64,000 nucleotides of DNA from Marinactinospora thermotolerans DSM 45154 (GTDB lineage Bacteria > Actinomycetota > Actinomycetes > Streptosporangiales > Streptosporangiaceae): NCBI RefSeq assembly GCF_900167435.1, contig NZ_FUWS01000001.1, forward strand, positions 435,295 to 499,294, in the 5' to 3' direction. Shown one piece after another: positions 1-10,000 of the stretch (positions are counted from its first letter, which is position 1; every line of letters begins with the position of its first letter). The notes under the pieces were generated by a model, which saw nothing but the letters and a program-made list of their open reading frames with translations, was not told the origin of the DNA and did no database searches. Position numbers and translations under genes: made by a program.

Positions 1-378
1 GAGCTGCTGCGCTACATCCCTCTGTCCTCGATCGGTGGAAGCCCCTACGTCGCCAAGGAGGACATCGAGATGGGGGGCGTGGTGGTCCGCGCCGGTGAAG
101 CCGTCATCCCCTGCACGATCTCGGCCAACCGCGACGAGGAGGTCTTCGACTCCGCGGACCGGCTCCAGGTCACCCGGGAGCGCTGTCCGCACCTGACCTT
201 CAGCCTGGGCGCCCACCACTGCCTGGGAGCCGGACTCGCGCGGGTCGAGCTCCAAGAGGCGATGGGCGCTTTGATCGCCCGCTTCCCCCGGTTGAGGCTC
301 GCCGTGGACGTAGCCGAGTTGCGGACCAAGGAAGGATTGGTGATCCGCGGGTTCCGGGAGCTCCCCGTCGCCTGGTGA
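1..378 (+). CDS. Cytochrome P450, C-terminal part (cut by window edge)
   Basis: Frame 1 is open from the first base to the stop at 376-378, giving the last 125 residues of a bacterial class I P450. The heme-binding loop FSLGAHHCLGAGLAR carries the thiolate Cys, and the preceding PCTISANRDEEVF stretch is the usual region between the K helix and that loop. The N-terminal two thirds, including the ExxR and I-helix motifs, lie outside the window. It runs in the same direction as the FAD oxidase 66 bases downstream and is probably in the same transcript, so it is likely an oxidative tailoring enzyme of the NRPS cluster. The substrate cannot be read from this part. Confidence 0.9.
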   Translation, partial: ELLRYIPLSSIGGSPYVAKEDIEMGGVVVRAGEAVIPCTISANRDEEVFDSADRLQVTRERCPHLTFSLGAHHCLGAGLARVELQEAMGALIARFPRLRLAVDVAELRTKEGLVIRGFRELPVAW

Positions 379-444
379 GCCCGTGACGACACACACGCAG
401 CCCGATTCATCGCAGGTATCGAGCAGGTAGTTGAGGACGTGAGA

Positions 445-1914
445 ATGAATTCGATCCGAGCACGACACTCCCCCGCCTCGTCCGACGGCGCCCCCGACTG
501 GCGGAAGCTGGGTCAGGAGCTCACCGGTGATCTGGTGCTCCCCGAGGACCCGGAGTACCCGAACGCCCGTCACCTCCACCTCGGGCAGTTCGACGGAATC
601 GCTCCCCAGGCCGTGGCCTATCCGCAGAACTCCGCCGACGTCGGCGAGTGCCTGCGGTTCGCCGCCGCCCACGGGGTCGACGTCGCCGTCCGCGGCGGCG
701 GGCACTCCCTGGGCGGCTACTCGACCGGTCAGGGGCTGGTCATAGCCATGAGCCGGATGAACAGGGTGCACGTGGACCCCTCCGGGGAGCTGGTGACCCT
801 GGAGGCCGGCGTGCAGCAGGTGGACGCGGTGGACCAGGTCGCCAGGCGGGGCCTCGCGCTCGTCGGCGGGATCTGCCCGACCGTCGGCATCACCGGCTAC
901 CTCCTCGGTGGGGGAACCGGCTGGTTGACCAAGCAGGCCGGCATGGGCTGCGACCAGCTGGTGGCGGCCGAGGTCGTGTTGGCCAGCGGTGAGGTCGTGC
1001 GCTGTTCGGAGACCGAGGAAGCGGACCTGTTCTGGGCGCTGCGCGGGGCGGGTCCCGGCAACTTCGGGGTGGTCACCGAGCTGACGGTCCGTCCGACCCG
1101 TGTTCCACGCCTGGTCAACCACACCCTGACGTGGGAGTGGGACAGCGCCGCCGACCTCTTCGACGCCTGGCAGCGCTGGATCCAGCAGGTGCCCCGCGCC
1201 ATGGGCAGCACGGTCGCCGCGGCCCTGATGGACGCGGGTTCCGGGGCGGCTCCCCAGCTCATCCTCCAGGGCGCCTGGCAGGGGAGCGAGGCCGACGCGC
1301 GCAAGCACGTCAACGAGCTGGTGGAGGCCGTGGGAACCCGGCCCGGCAGCGAGGTCTTCGACGAGCTGCCCTACCAGCAGGCGATGATGGCCTGGTACCA
1401 GTGCGCGGACAAGACCGTTGAGCAGTGCCACCGGATCGGGACCACGCCCGAGGCGATGCTGCCCCGCCAGGACTACGCCGTCGAACGCAACCGGCTCTGC
1501 GGCCAGGCCATACCCGCCGACGGCATCGACGCGATCCTGAGCGCGTTCGACTCCCGCCGGCGCGAGGGCCAGTTCCGCGCGCTCAGCCTGTTCGGGCTCG
1601 GAGGGCGGGCCAACGAGGTGCCTCGGACCGCGACGGCCTATGTCCACCGCACGGCGGAGTTCCAGATCAGCGCCAGCGCCGGCCTGTTCAAGAAGCCGAC
1701 CGAGGAGGACCAGGCCGCCGCGCGGGCGTGGACGGACGCCTGTTTCGACGCCTTCGATCCGCACTCTCTGGGCGAGTCCTACCAGGGGTTCGTGGACCCC
1801 GCGCTCACCGACTGGCAGCGCTCCTACTACGCGGAGAACTTCGACCGCCTGGTGGAGCTGAAGCGCCGTTACGACCCGGACGGCCTGTTCCGGTTCGCGC
1901 AGGGCATCGGCTGA
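445..1914 (+). CDS. FAD-linked oxidoreductase, berberine-bridge-enzyme family
   Basis: A 489-residue oxidase of the BBE/glucooligosaccharide oxidase type. The N-terminal PCMH FAD-binding fold has RGGGHS (about residue 85), whose His normally binds FAD through the 8-alpha position, and GGICPTVG about 65 residues later, whose Cys is placed for a second, 6-S-cysteinyl bond. The C-terminus ends in a typical BBE motif, RYDPDGLFRFAQGIG. I chose ATG 445 over GTG 439 because the TTGAGG sequence is correctly spaced only for 445. Known BBE enzymes SfmCy2 (saframycin) and NapU (naphthyridinomycin) act late on the exported THIQ product, and this one may do the same. No signal peptide is visible, so export is not supported. 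Its stop faces the stop of the FAD monooxygenase 7 bases away. Confidence 0.9.
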   Translation: MNSIRARHSPASSDGAPDWRKLGQELTGDLVLPEDPEYPNARHLHLGQFDGIAPQAVAYPQNSADVGECLRFAAAHGVDVAVRGGGHSLGGYSTGQGLVIAMSRMNRVHVDPSGELVTLEAGVQQVDAVDQVARRGLALVGGICPTVGITGYLLGGGTGWLTKQAGMGCDQLVAAEVVLASGEVVRCSETEEADLFWALRGAGPGNFGVVTELTVRPTRVPRLVNHTLTWEWDSAADLFDAWQRWIQQVPRAMGSTVAAALMDAGSGAAPQLILQGAWQGSEADARKHVNELVEAVGTRPGSEVFDELPYQQAMMAWYQCADKTVEQCHRIGTTPEAMLPRQDYAVERNRLCGQAIPADGIDAILSAFDSRRREGQFRALSLFGLGGRANEVPRTATAYVHRTAEFQISASAGLFKKPTEEDQAAARAWTDACFDAFDPHSLGESYQGFVDPALTDWQRSYYAENFDRLVELKRRYDPDGLFRFAQGIG

Positions 1915-1921
1915 GGTCCGC

Positions 1922-3412
1922 TCAGCCGCCCGCATCGGCTGGGCCGCACCAACGGGTGACTTCGCGCAGGAGCCTCCGCGGGTCCCCGGGGCCGGCCCAG
2001 CCGATGTAGCCGTCCGGACGGATCAGCACGGTCTCGGCCAACCGGACTCCCCCCGAGGCCAGGGCGTTGACCGCCACGACGCGGCCGCCCCAGCCGGAGC
2101 GGACGCGCTCCGCGCAGCGGCCCGATGCGGTCTGGTCCAGTAGTACGAAGCGACGGCGGCGCAGCAGCTGGAAGACCGTGTGGGTGGCGCCGTCATAGTC
2201 TTGCAGCGTGAGGTCGGGGATGCGGGCCCCGGTGAGGCGGTGTTCCCCCTTGCCGCGCGGGTACCTTTGCGTCATCCCCGCGAACTGCTCGATGACCAGC
2301 GGCTGCAAAGCGCTGATCCCCATGAGCTGGGTGCCGAGCCAGCGCGCCCCGCGGGCCGCCGCGGAGCGCGACGTTTCGAACCGGAAGACCAGATCGGTCT
2401 TGCGGAGCGTCTCCTCGGCGATGGAACGGCGTTCCCGCTCATAGGATCCCAGAAGCCAGGGTTGCGCCCAGCCCGACAGCTCGGCGGCGAGCTTCCAGGC
2501 CAGGTTGGCGGCGTCGTGGATGCCCATCTGGAGCCCCTGCCCACCGGAGGGGATGTGGGTGTGCGCGGCGTCGCCCGCCAGGAACACCCTGCCGACCCGG
2601 TAGCGTGCGGACTGCCGTTGGTCGCTTCGGAAACGCGATGCCCACACAGGGTCGTGCAGGCCGAAGTCGACCCCGGCGATGGCCTCCAGGCTCTCCTCGA
2701 GTTCGGCGCGGGTGATCGGCACCTGGGGGGCGATCCCCATCCGCGCGTGGTCGAGGACGATGAGGCGGAAGACGCCGTTCCCGTAGGGGAAGATCGCCAC
2801 GCTGCCCCGGCGCCCGGCGCGCCCGTAGACCGGCGGGCGGGGAGGGCGGTCCATCCGCACGTCGGCGACGATCACCGATTCGCGGTAGGAGCGGCCGACG
2901 AAGCGCACTCCGAGCAGGTCCCGTACGGTGCTGCGCACCCCGTCGCACCCCACGAGGTAGTCGGCGCTTTCGGTGCGCTCGCCTTCATCCGTCTCGACCT
3001 GGATCTGCACGCCGTCCGCGTCCTGGGCGAGACCGGTGACCGCGGCGCCGCGCAGGATCTCGGCCCCGGCGGCGACGGCCCGCTTCTCCAGGATCTCCTC
3101 GATCTTGGACTGGGGCATGACCAGGATGTAGGGGTAGCCGCCGCGCAGCAGCCCGTAGTCGAGGCTGCGCTGGCGTCCATCCCCGAGCGGGGCGAAGCGG
3201 TAGGGCAGGCCCTCGGTGACGAACCTGTCGGCGCAGCCGCGCATGTCCATCAGTTCCAGGGTGCGCGGCATCAGGCTGAAGGCGCGGGAGAGGGAAGAGG
3301 GTTCGCGGCGCCGTTCGAGCACCCGGCAGCTGACGCCGAGCTCGGCGAGCTCGGCGGCGAGCGCCAGGCCGGTGGGCCCGGCTCCCACGATCAGTACGGA
3401 CGAGGTCGGCAT
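1922..3412 (-). CDS. FAD-dependent aromatic monooxygenase (PHBH/RdmE family)
   Basis: A 496-residue class A flavoprotein hydroxylase. The Rossmann motif GAGPTGL is at residues 10-16, the DG motif (CDGVRSTVR) near residue 155 and the GD motif (FLAGDAAHTHIPSGGQG) near residue 280. The last 100 residues form the thioredoxin-like tail seen in aromatic polyketide hydroxylases. It lies 22 bases downstream of the P450 start-to-stop unit on the same strand, so P450 and monooxygenase form a two-gene leftward operon. Such enzymes hydroxylate phenolic rings using NAD(P)H. A role in oxidising the aromatic ring of the THIQ scaffold toward a quinone, as proposed for SfmO2-type proteins, is inference from context. 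Confidence 0.88.
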   Translation of the reverse strand: MPTSSVLIVGAGPTGLALAAELAELGVSCRVLERRREPSSLSRAFSLMPRTLELMDMRGCADRFVTEGLPYRFAPLGDGRQRSLDYGLLRGGYPYILVMPQSKIEEILEKRAVAAGAEILRGAAVTGLAQDADGVQIQVETDEGERTESADYLVGCDGVRSTVRDLLGVRFVGRSYRESVIVADVRMDRPPRPPVYGRAGRRGSVAIFPYGNGVFRLIVLDHARMGIAPQVPITRAELEESLEAIAGVDFGLHDPVWASRFRSDQRQSARYRVGRVFLAGDAAHTHIPSGGQGLQMGIHDAANLAWKLAAELSGWAQPWLLGSYERERRSIAEETLRKTDLVFRFETSRSAAARGARWLGTQLMGISALQPLVIEQFAGMTQRYPRGKGEHRLTGARIPDLTLQDYDGATHTVFQLLRRRRFVLLDQTASGRCAERVRSGWGGRVVAVNALASGGVRLAETVLIRPDGYIGWAGPGDPRRLLREVTRWCGPADAGG

Positions 3413-3434
3413 GGTGCCTCCCGGGCTGTGGGGG

Positions 3435-4847
3435 TCAGGAGAGGTCGATCGAGGTTCGGATGTCGCCCCGCACCCACGGCGCGGGGGCCGCCGACGACGG
3501 CGGGAGGACCCTCATGGGCATCCCGTTCCTGGGCACCAGGGCCATGCGGTTGGCCCGGTCGATCCGGGTGCCGGGAACCAGGGACAAGCGGTGTCGCTGG
3601 AGCAGCATGCTCAGCACGATCGTGATCTCCAGCAGGGCGAAGTGCCGCCCGACGCAGTGGTGCGGCCCGGCCCCGAAAGGCAGGTACTCATAGACCGTGG
3701 GCCGCGCGGTCCGCCACCGCCCGGGGTCGAAGCGGGCCGCCCGGGGGAAGACCGCCGCGTTGCGGTGGGTCACATAGGGGCTGTAGAAGACCGTGGCGCC
3801 CGCCGGGATCCGGTAGCCCCCCAGCTCGCACTCCTCGGCCGCGTAGCGCATCGACAGCGGGGTGGGCGGCAGCAGGCGCAGGCTCTCCTTGAGGACCGCC
3901 TGGAGCAGTTCGAGCTTGGGCAGGTCCTCCTCATCCGGTGGCCGTCCACCGAGCACGCCGTCCAACTCGTCGCGCAGGTCGGCCAGCACCGTGGGGTGCT
4001 GGTCGAGCAGGAACAGGGTCCAGGTCACGGCGGAGGCGCTGCTCTCATGGCAGAACGCCGTGTAGGCCTCGCTGACGATCTCGTCGTCGGTGAGCGCGGG
4101 GGCGTGCTCATCGCGCGCGGTGAGCATCGCGGAAAGCAGGTCGGAGCCCTCCGCGCCCTGTCTGCGGCGCTCCGCCATGATCTCCCGGATGGTCGCCTCG
4201 ATCTCCTCGGCCAGGCGCATGGTCCGGCGGTAGGGGGTCCCGGGGAGGTCCCGCTGCAGGGCCAGGGTGGCCGGTGAGCCGGCCTGGGCGAGGAAGCGGC
4301 TCACCAACCGGCGCAGCCGGTCGGCGCGCCGCGGTGCTTCCACCCCGAACACGGTGCGCACCGCGATCTCGGTGATCAGCGCGGACATCCGCTGGTCGAG
4401 CCGGATCAGCGGCCGGTCCCGCCAGCGGCGCAGCTCGCGTTCGGTCAGTTCGATGACGGCCTCGCGGTGCCCGAGCACGCGCTGCTGGCGCAGCGGCGGC
4501 TGCATGATCTGGCGGTGCCGGCGGTGCTCGGCCCCGTTCAGCCTGGTCAGGCCGGCTCCGAGACGGTCGAAGGAGGAACCCGGCGGGGTTCGGAACTCCC
4601 GGAAGGAGTCGACCACGAACACGTCGGGCTGAGAGAAGACCTCCCGCAGGCGGTCAGGGGAGAACACGAAGACGTGGCGGGGGTCGCGCGGGTTCCATGC
4701 GCACAGGCCGCCGTGGCGCCGGGCCATCCTGGTCAGTGCCGCCGAGGGGTCGCGCAGCATGGACGCCGCCCGCAGCGGCCACGCTGCGGGCAGGAGCCCG
4801 GGGCCGGGAAGCCGGTCGGGTCCGTGCGCATCTCCACTCACCGCCAT
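3435..4847 (-). CDS. Cytochrome P450
   Basis: A 470-residue P450 with ExxR (ESLRLLPPTPLSMRYA) and the heme loop FGAGPHHCVGRHFAL. The I-helix reads FCHESSASAVTW, so the usual acid-Thr pair is Glu-Ser, and the position before it is His rather than Gly; this could affect oxygen activation. The start at 4847 has an ideal ribosome binding site (GAAGGAGAG); the reading frame stays open 35 codons further upstream, but without a site. It heads the leftward operon with the monooxygenase and is transcribed divergently from the NRPS genes. A tailoring role in the NRPS pathway is likely; the reaction is not predictable from sequence. Confidence 0.9.
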   Translation of the reverse strand: MAVSGDAHGPDRLPGPGLLPAAWPLRAASMLRDPSAALTRMARRHGGLCAWNPRDPRHVFVFSPDRLREVFSQPDVFVVDSFREFRTPPGSSFDRLGAGLTRLNGAEHRRHRQIMQPPLRQQRVLGHREAVIELTERELRRWRDRPLIRLDQRMSALITEIAVRTVFGVEAPRRADRLRRLVSRFLAQAGSPATLALQRDLPGTPYRRTMRLAEEIEATIREIMAERRRQGAEGSDLLSAMLTARDEHAPALTDDEIVSEAYTAFCHESSASAVTWTLFLLDQHPTVLADLRDELDGVLGGRPPDEEDLPKLELLQAVLKESLRLLPPTPLSMRYAAEECELGGYRIPAGATVFYSPYVTHRNAAVFPRAARFDPGRWRTARPTVYEYLPFGAGPHHCVGRHFALLEITIVLSMLLQRHRLSLVPGTRIDRANRMALVPRNGMPMRVLPPSSAAPAPWVRGDIRTSIDLS

Positions 4848-5210
4848 CAACGCCTCTCCTTCGTTCCGTGTCCAAACGGCCACCAGGTCGCGGCCTGCAT
4901 ATCGGCGATGCCGCACATATCCGCGCCTCCAGAAGACGTCCGCGCATTCCACTGATCGGCTCTGTTCTCAGAGAAGCAGGTGGCAGACGGATACAGGTGA
5001 AATCTTTCTCAAACCTGTCCATTCCCTGTCCAGAGAAAAACAGGTTCGGCCGTCTTGGACGATCGCGGTCGTAAGGTCTCGGTGGCTCGGACGGAACTCG
5101 CCTGTTGGCGCCGATGTCCGCGACCCGACACCACAAGGCCGTCCTGGAAGAGCTTCAGAGGGGCGTCGAGTTCGTTCTCTCTACTGCTCAGGCGTGTTAT
5201 CGGAGGTGAA
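4848..5210. promoter_or_regulatory. Divergent promoter region between P450 and NRPS operons
   Basis: This 363-base gap separates the leftward P450/monooxygenase operon from the rightward NRPS operon. It is less GC-rich than the genes. The hexamer ACAGGT occurs at 4993-4998 and 5040-5045, and its reverse complement ACCTGT at 5013-5018, so there is one inverted and one everted pair. These could be operator half-sites of a cluster regulator encoded outside the window. I do not see unambiguous -35/-10 boxes. Confidence 0.45.
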
Positions 5211-7010
5211 ATGGATCGGCGTGAATCACCGAAGAGAAAGCCACCGAAGCAGCCTTTCCCGGGCGCGGATAGCGGGGAGTGGAAGCGGGCGACCGCACGC
5301 CAGGCCGCCCTGTGTACGCTGCACCAACTCGATCCGTCCACTCCAGGGCTGATGCTCTCAGTGGCATTCCGACTGCCTTGCGAAACCGATGTCGACGCGC
5401 TCAGAACATCGGTTCTCCGCCTGCTTCTGCGCTATCCGGTCCTGCGCTCGGTGTTCCGTCGCGGTGAATCAGGGTGGGAGGTGTACATACCGTCTCGCAA
5501 CAGCGTTCCCGGTAATGGGCATTGGTCTGTGGAAACGTTTTCTCCCACCGCCCCGGAAAGCGAGGTGACGGAGGCGCTACGGCGATTCTGCCGTGTGGTT
5601 CCCTCCCTTGATTCCGGCGCGCTGTTCCGCGCTCACCTGGTCACCGGGGCTGGTGGTGTTTTCCTGGCGGTGGCGATCCACCATTGCGTGGTCGACCTGT
5701 GGTCCACGGGCCTCCTCGCATCTCTCCTCGGCCTGTTCTACGAGGAGGAGACCGGCGGGGAGCCGGCGCCGTTCCCCCTCTCCCGCCCGCAGGACGGCCA
5801 GGCCCGGGAGAGGGCGCGCCGTGGCCGCGAACGGTCGTTGCCCTACTGGACCGCGCTCTACGCCGACCCGACACCGCCGCTGCGGCTCACCTCCCCGCCG
5901 TTTCCGGGCTCCACCCCCGCCGACAGCCCCACGCTCGCCCGCGAAGCCGTCCACCTGCCCATCGACCTGGGCCCGGAGCGGACCAGCGCGCTGGCGGCCG
6001 CGGCCAAGGCGCATCACACCACCCGGCACACCCTGCTGTTCGCCGCCCAGGCCCTGGCCGCGGCCCGGGTGACCGGCGCGGAGCGCCTCCCCCTCACGAT
6101 GCCGCAGCACCGCCGGTCCGCCTCGACGATGACGGTGGTCGACTTCGTCTCGTCCAATTACGTTCTCCCGCTTGACCTGCGGGGCGCCACCCCGGCGGAG
6201 ATCATCCGCGCGGTCGGCGGCCGCATCCGCGAGGCCCGGGCCCATCAGTGGGTCGACTTCGACGAGTTGGCCCTGCACCACCGCGCGGACGTGGCGCACC
6301 TGCCGGAGCCGGAGCTCAGTCTGGTCGTCTACGAGCGGACCCCCGGCGCCCCGGACTCCACCGCCGGTGTGCTTCTGGGCACCGGGGCCCTGCGGTCCGG
6401 GCCGCTCACCCTCACCCCGGTGTTCGGGCTGCCCAGCGTGGGACCGCTCCCCATCGTCACCGCCCTCGCCGAACACGGAGGGCGCCTTGTGGGGCGCCTC
6501 GAATTCGACCCCCTCCGCTGCGCCCCGCACACCGCCGAGCGGCTGCGCGAGGAGCTGATCGAGGCCGTCGACGACCTCATCGGTCCCCCGCAGGCCACGA
6601 TCAGGCGGGCGCGCGCCGCGGCCACGCCGCGGACCGGAGCGGCCCCGGCCACCGCGACGCCCGTCGAAGCGCTGACCCAGCGCGTCGCCGAAACGTGGGC
6701 GCAGACGCTCTCCCTGCCCACGGTGGGCCCAGACGACGACTTCTACACGCTGGGCGGACACTCCCTGCTGGCGGCCACCCTGGCGCGCGCGCTCTCGGTG
6801 GAGTTCGGCGTCGACGTCCGGCCCGGCGACGTGACGAACCACCCCTCTGTCCGTGAGCAGGCCCGGTTCATCGCCGGATGTCTCAGCGCCCCCGGAACGC
6901 GAAACGGCCCGGCGCCCGCCTCCGAGGCGATCCGTCCCATCCCCCGCCGCCCCCTGCACACCTTCGCCTCAGACGCCTCCCTCAGCAGCGAGACGGGAGA
7001 CGCACGGTGA
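5211..7010 (+). CDS. NRPS condensation-carrier (C-T) didomain protein
   Basis: A 599-residue NRPS fragment with no adenylation domain. The condensation domain spans about residues 25-440 and has an intact HHxxxD core (HHCVVD, near residue 156). A carrier domain follows at about 500-575 with the phosphopantetheine site LGGHSLLA. The start at ATG 5211 is set by the strong site GGAGGTGAA; the frame is open upstream without one. Because it lacks an A-domain, its carrier must be loaded in trans, most simply by the stand-alone adenylation enzyme at 19580-21061. As the first NRPS gene of the operon it could be the acyl-accepting starter module, joining a fatty acyl group to the first amino acid as in saframycin-type leader assembly. 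That function is inference. Confidence 0.85.
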   Translation: MDRRESPKRKPPKQPFPGADSGEWKRATARQAALCTLHQLDPSTPGLMLSVAFRLPCETDVDALRTSVLRLLLRYPVLRSVFRRGESGWEVYIPSRNSVPGNGHWSVETFSPTAPESEVTEALRRFCRVVPSLDSGALFRAHLVTGAGGVFLAVAIHHCVVDLWSTGLLASLLGLFYEEETGGEPAPFPLSRPQDGQARERARRGRERSLPYWTALYADPTPPLRLTSPPFPGSTPADSPTLAREAVHLPIDLGPERTSALAAAAKAHHTTRHTLLFAAQALAAARVTGAERLPLTMPQHRRSASTMTVVDFVSSNYVLPLDLRGATPAEIIRAVGGRIREARAHQWVDFDELALHHRADVAHLPEPELSLVVYERTPGAPDSTAGVLLGTGALRSGPLTLTPVFGLPSVGPLPIVTALAEHGGRLVGRLEFDPLRCAPHTAERLREELIEAVDDLIGPPQATIRRARAAATPRTGAAPATATPVEALTQRVAETWAQTLSLPTVGPDDDFYTLGGHSLLAATLARALSVEFGVDVRPGDVTNHPSVREQARFIAGCLSAPGTRNGPAPASEAIRPIPRRPLHTFASDASLSSETGDAR

Positions 7011-7072
7011 CGGCCCCGCGCTCAGCGGACGCGCCCCGGCCGATCACCTCCCCACCGCGTAAGGAGACCCCT

Positions 7073-10000
7073 GTGACCGACCTTGTGAACAGCGGCCCGG
7101 TCGCCGTTCCGGCCTCGCCGGGGCAGCAGCGCCTGTGGTTCCTCGGCGAGCTCAACGCCGCCGCGACCCGCGCCTACAACGTCTGCGTCCGCATCGACCT
7201 GCGGGGAACGCTCGACCAGCGCGCCCTCCAGGCGGCGCTCAACACCGTCGTGGACCGGCACGAGGCGCTGCGCACCGGCCTGCGGACCGTCGAGGGCCGC
7301 CTGCTCCAAGTGATCGTCCCCAGCGCGGCGGTGACGTTGCGCAGTACCGACACCGACGCCGAAGACCTGCCCCGGCTGCTCGCCGGCGAGGCCCGCCGCG
7401 GATGGCACCTGGCCCGGCCGCCGCTGATGCGCGCCTTGCTCGCAAGGCTCGACCCCGCCCACCACGTGCTGGCGTTGTGCGTGCACCACGCGGTGTGCGA
7501 CGGCCTGTCGTTGCAGATCGTGGCGGATGAGCTGTTGGCGGCCTACCGCGCGCACGCCGCCGGGCAGCCCCCCGCTCTGGCCGAGGTCGAGCTGCACTTC
7601 GCCGACTTCGTCGGGCACGCCTACCCCGAGCCGGCCGACGGCGCGCCCCCGGCGCGTAAGGCCGCCGAGAAGTACTGGGAGGAGACCCTCGCGGGAGCAC
7701 CGCGGTCATTGGACCTGCCCACCGACAGGGCGCGTCCGGCCCAGCCCTCCTTCTCGGGCGGACAGGTCCCGGTGGCCGTTCCCGCCGGCCTCACCGCGGA
7801 CCTGCGCGCGTGGGCCGCGCGCAACCGGACCACCTTGGCCGGCGTCTTCCTGGCCGCCTACGCCGCTGTGCTGAGCCGCAACGGCGGAACCGACGACCTG
7901 CTGATCGGCCTACCCGTGGCCAACCGCGACCGCCCCGAACTGGCGGGCGTCGTCGGCTACCTGGCCAACACCTGCCCGGTCCGCGCCGACCTGCGCGACG
8001 ACCCGGATCTGGGCACCCTTGCCCGGCGGATGGGACGGGCCGTCACCGGCCTGCTCCCCCATGCCCATCTCCCCTTCTCCGACCTGGTGAAGTCGGTCGG
8101 AGCCGAACGGACGCTCGACCGCAACCCGCTGTTCCAGGTCATGCTGAGCCTTCAGCAGGAGGCCACGACCGAATACCGGCTCCCGGACCTCACCGCCGAG
8201 GTGTCCGAGGTCGCCTCCGGTACCGCTCGGCTGGACCTGGCCCTGTTCCTCGTCGAGAGCGCCTCCGGCGGGTGCCGCGGCGTTCTGGAGTACTCCGATG
8301 AGCTCTTCGAACGCTCCACCGCCGAACGGCTGGTCCGGCAGTTCCTGGTCCTGTTGGAGCGGCTGAGCGCCGAGGACCCCTCCCCGGTGTCGGTGCTGCC
8401 GCTGTCCCGGGCCGAGGAGGGACAGGAGTCCGCCCGCTCCGCCTCACCCCCGTCGGCCCCTGAGCGGGACCTGGAGCCCCATGCCGCCTACGCGCCCTGG
8501 CCGGCGGTGCTGCGCCGAGCCGAGAGCCGGCCCGACCTCACCGCGGTGGTGGCCGATGACGGGACGCTGACCTACCGCGAACTGGTGGCCGCCGTCCGCG
8601 AAACGGCCACCGCACTACAGGCCGCCGGCATCCGCCCGGGTGACCGGGTGGGGGTGCACTGCCACCGCGGACGCCGCACCGTGGTGGCCCTGCTGGCCTG
8701 CTGGTGCGCCTCGGCCGTCTACGTCCCGGTCGCCCCCGACCTGCCGGTGGCCCGCAGGACGGCCATGCTCACGCAGGCCGGAGTCCGTTCCGTCCTCTGC
8801 GACGCCCCGGACGAGGTCCCCCCGCCCTTCGCGAACGCGACCCTGCCCATCGCCCTGGCCGCCGACTCCGGCCCGGGACAGGACTTCCCCGGCGACCGGG
8901 CGCCGCAGGCCACAGCGCCCGCCTATGTGATGTTCACCTCGGGCACCACCGGGCGACCCAAACCGGTGCTGCTCTCACACGGCAACCTCGCCGTCTTCCT
9001 CGAGGGCCTGACCTCGCTGATCGGCCTGGCGGAGAAGGAGACGCTGCTCGCGCTCACCACCACGACCTTCGACATCTCCCTGCTGGAGCTCCTCGGCCCG
9101 CTCGTCACCGGCGGCACCGTGCACGTCGCGGGCGATGACGTGGCCGCCGACGGAGCCACCTTGGCCGCGCTGCTCTCCCGGCCGGGCGTGACCACGGCGC
9201 AGGCCACCCCCGCGGTCTGGCGGCTGGCCCTGGACGGCGGCTGGCGCCCGCCCGCCGGGTTTCGCATACTGTGCGGCGGCGAAGCCCTGCCCGCCGACCT
9301 CGCCGAGGAGCTGACGGCCACGGACGCCCAGGTGTGGAACCTGTACGGGCCCACCGAGACGACCATCTGGTCGTGCGCCGCTCGGCTGACCCCCGGCTCC
9401 CCCGTGACCATCGGCTCCCCCATCCCCGGCACGGCGGCGGTCGTGGTCGACACGGAGATGCGGCCGGTCCCCCCGGGAATCTGCGGGGAACTGCTGATCG
9501 GCGGCCGCGGGGTCGGTCTCGGCTACCCGGGCCACCCCGGCGCCACCGCCGAACGCTTCCTGCCCGACCCGTGGCGCCCGGGCCTTCTGTACCGCACCGG
9601 CGACATCGTGCGGCGGCGCCCCGACGGCCGGTTGGAGTTCGTCGGCCGCACCGACGACCAGGTCAAGGTCCGCGGCCACCGGTTGGAGCCGGCAGAGGTG
9701 GAGAGCGCCCTTCGCGGCGCCCCCGGAGTCGACGACTGCGCGGTCACCGTCGCCGGCCAGGGGGCCTCGGCGCGCGTCGTGGCCCACATCGTGCCGGCCC
9801 CGGGGGCCGCCGCCGACCAGGCGTGGGCGCGCACCGTCCGGGAGCACGCCGCGCAGACGCTGCCCGAGGCCGTCGTACCGGCCGAACTGTATGAGATCGA
9901 CCGCGTGCCCCTCACCCCGCACGGCAAGGTGGACCGCCGCGCGCTCGCGGGGCTGGGACGCCGCATGGACCTGGGCGCCGAGTACACCGAGCCGCGCACC

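Noticed and set aside
5577-6959. 460-codon leftward frame opposite the C-T protein
   Set aside because: Antisense shadow; no motif, Arg/Gly-rich, and the plus strand has a clear condensation domain.
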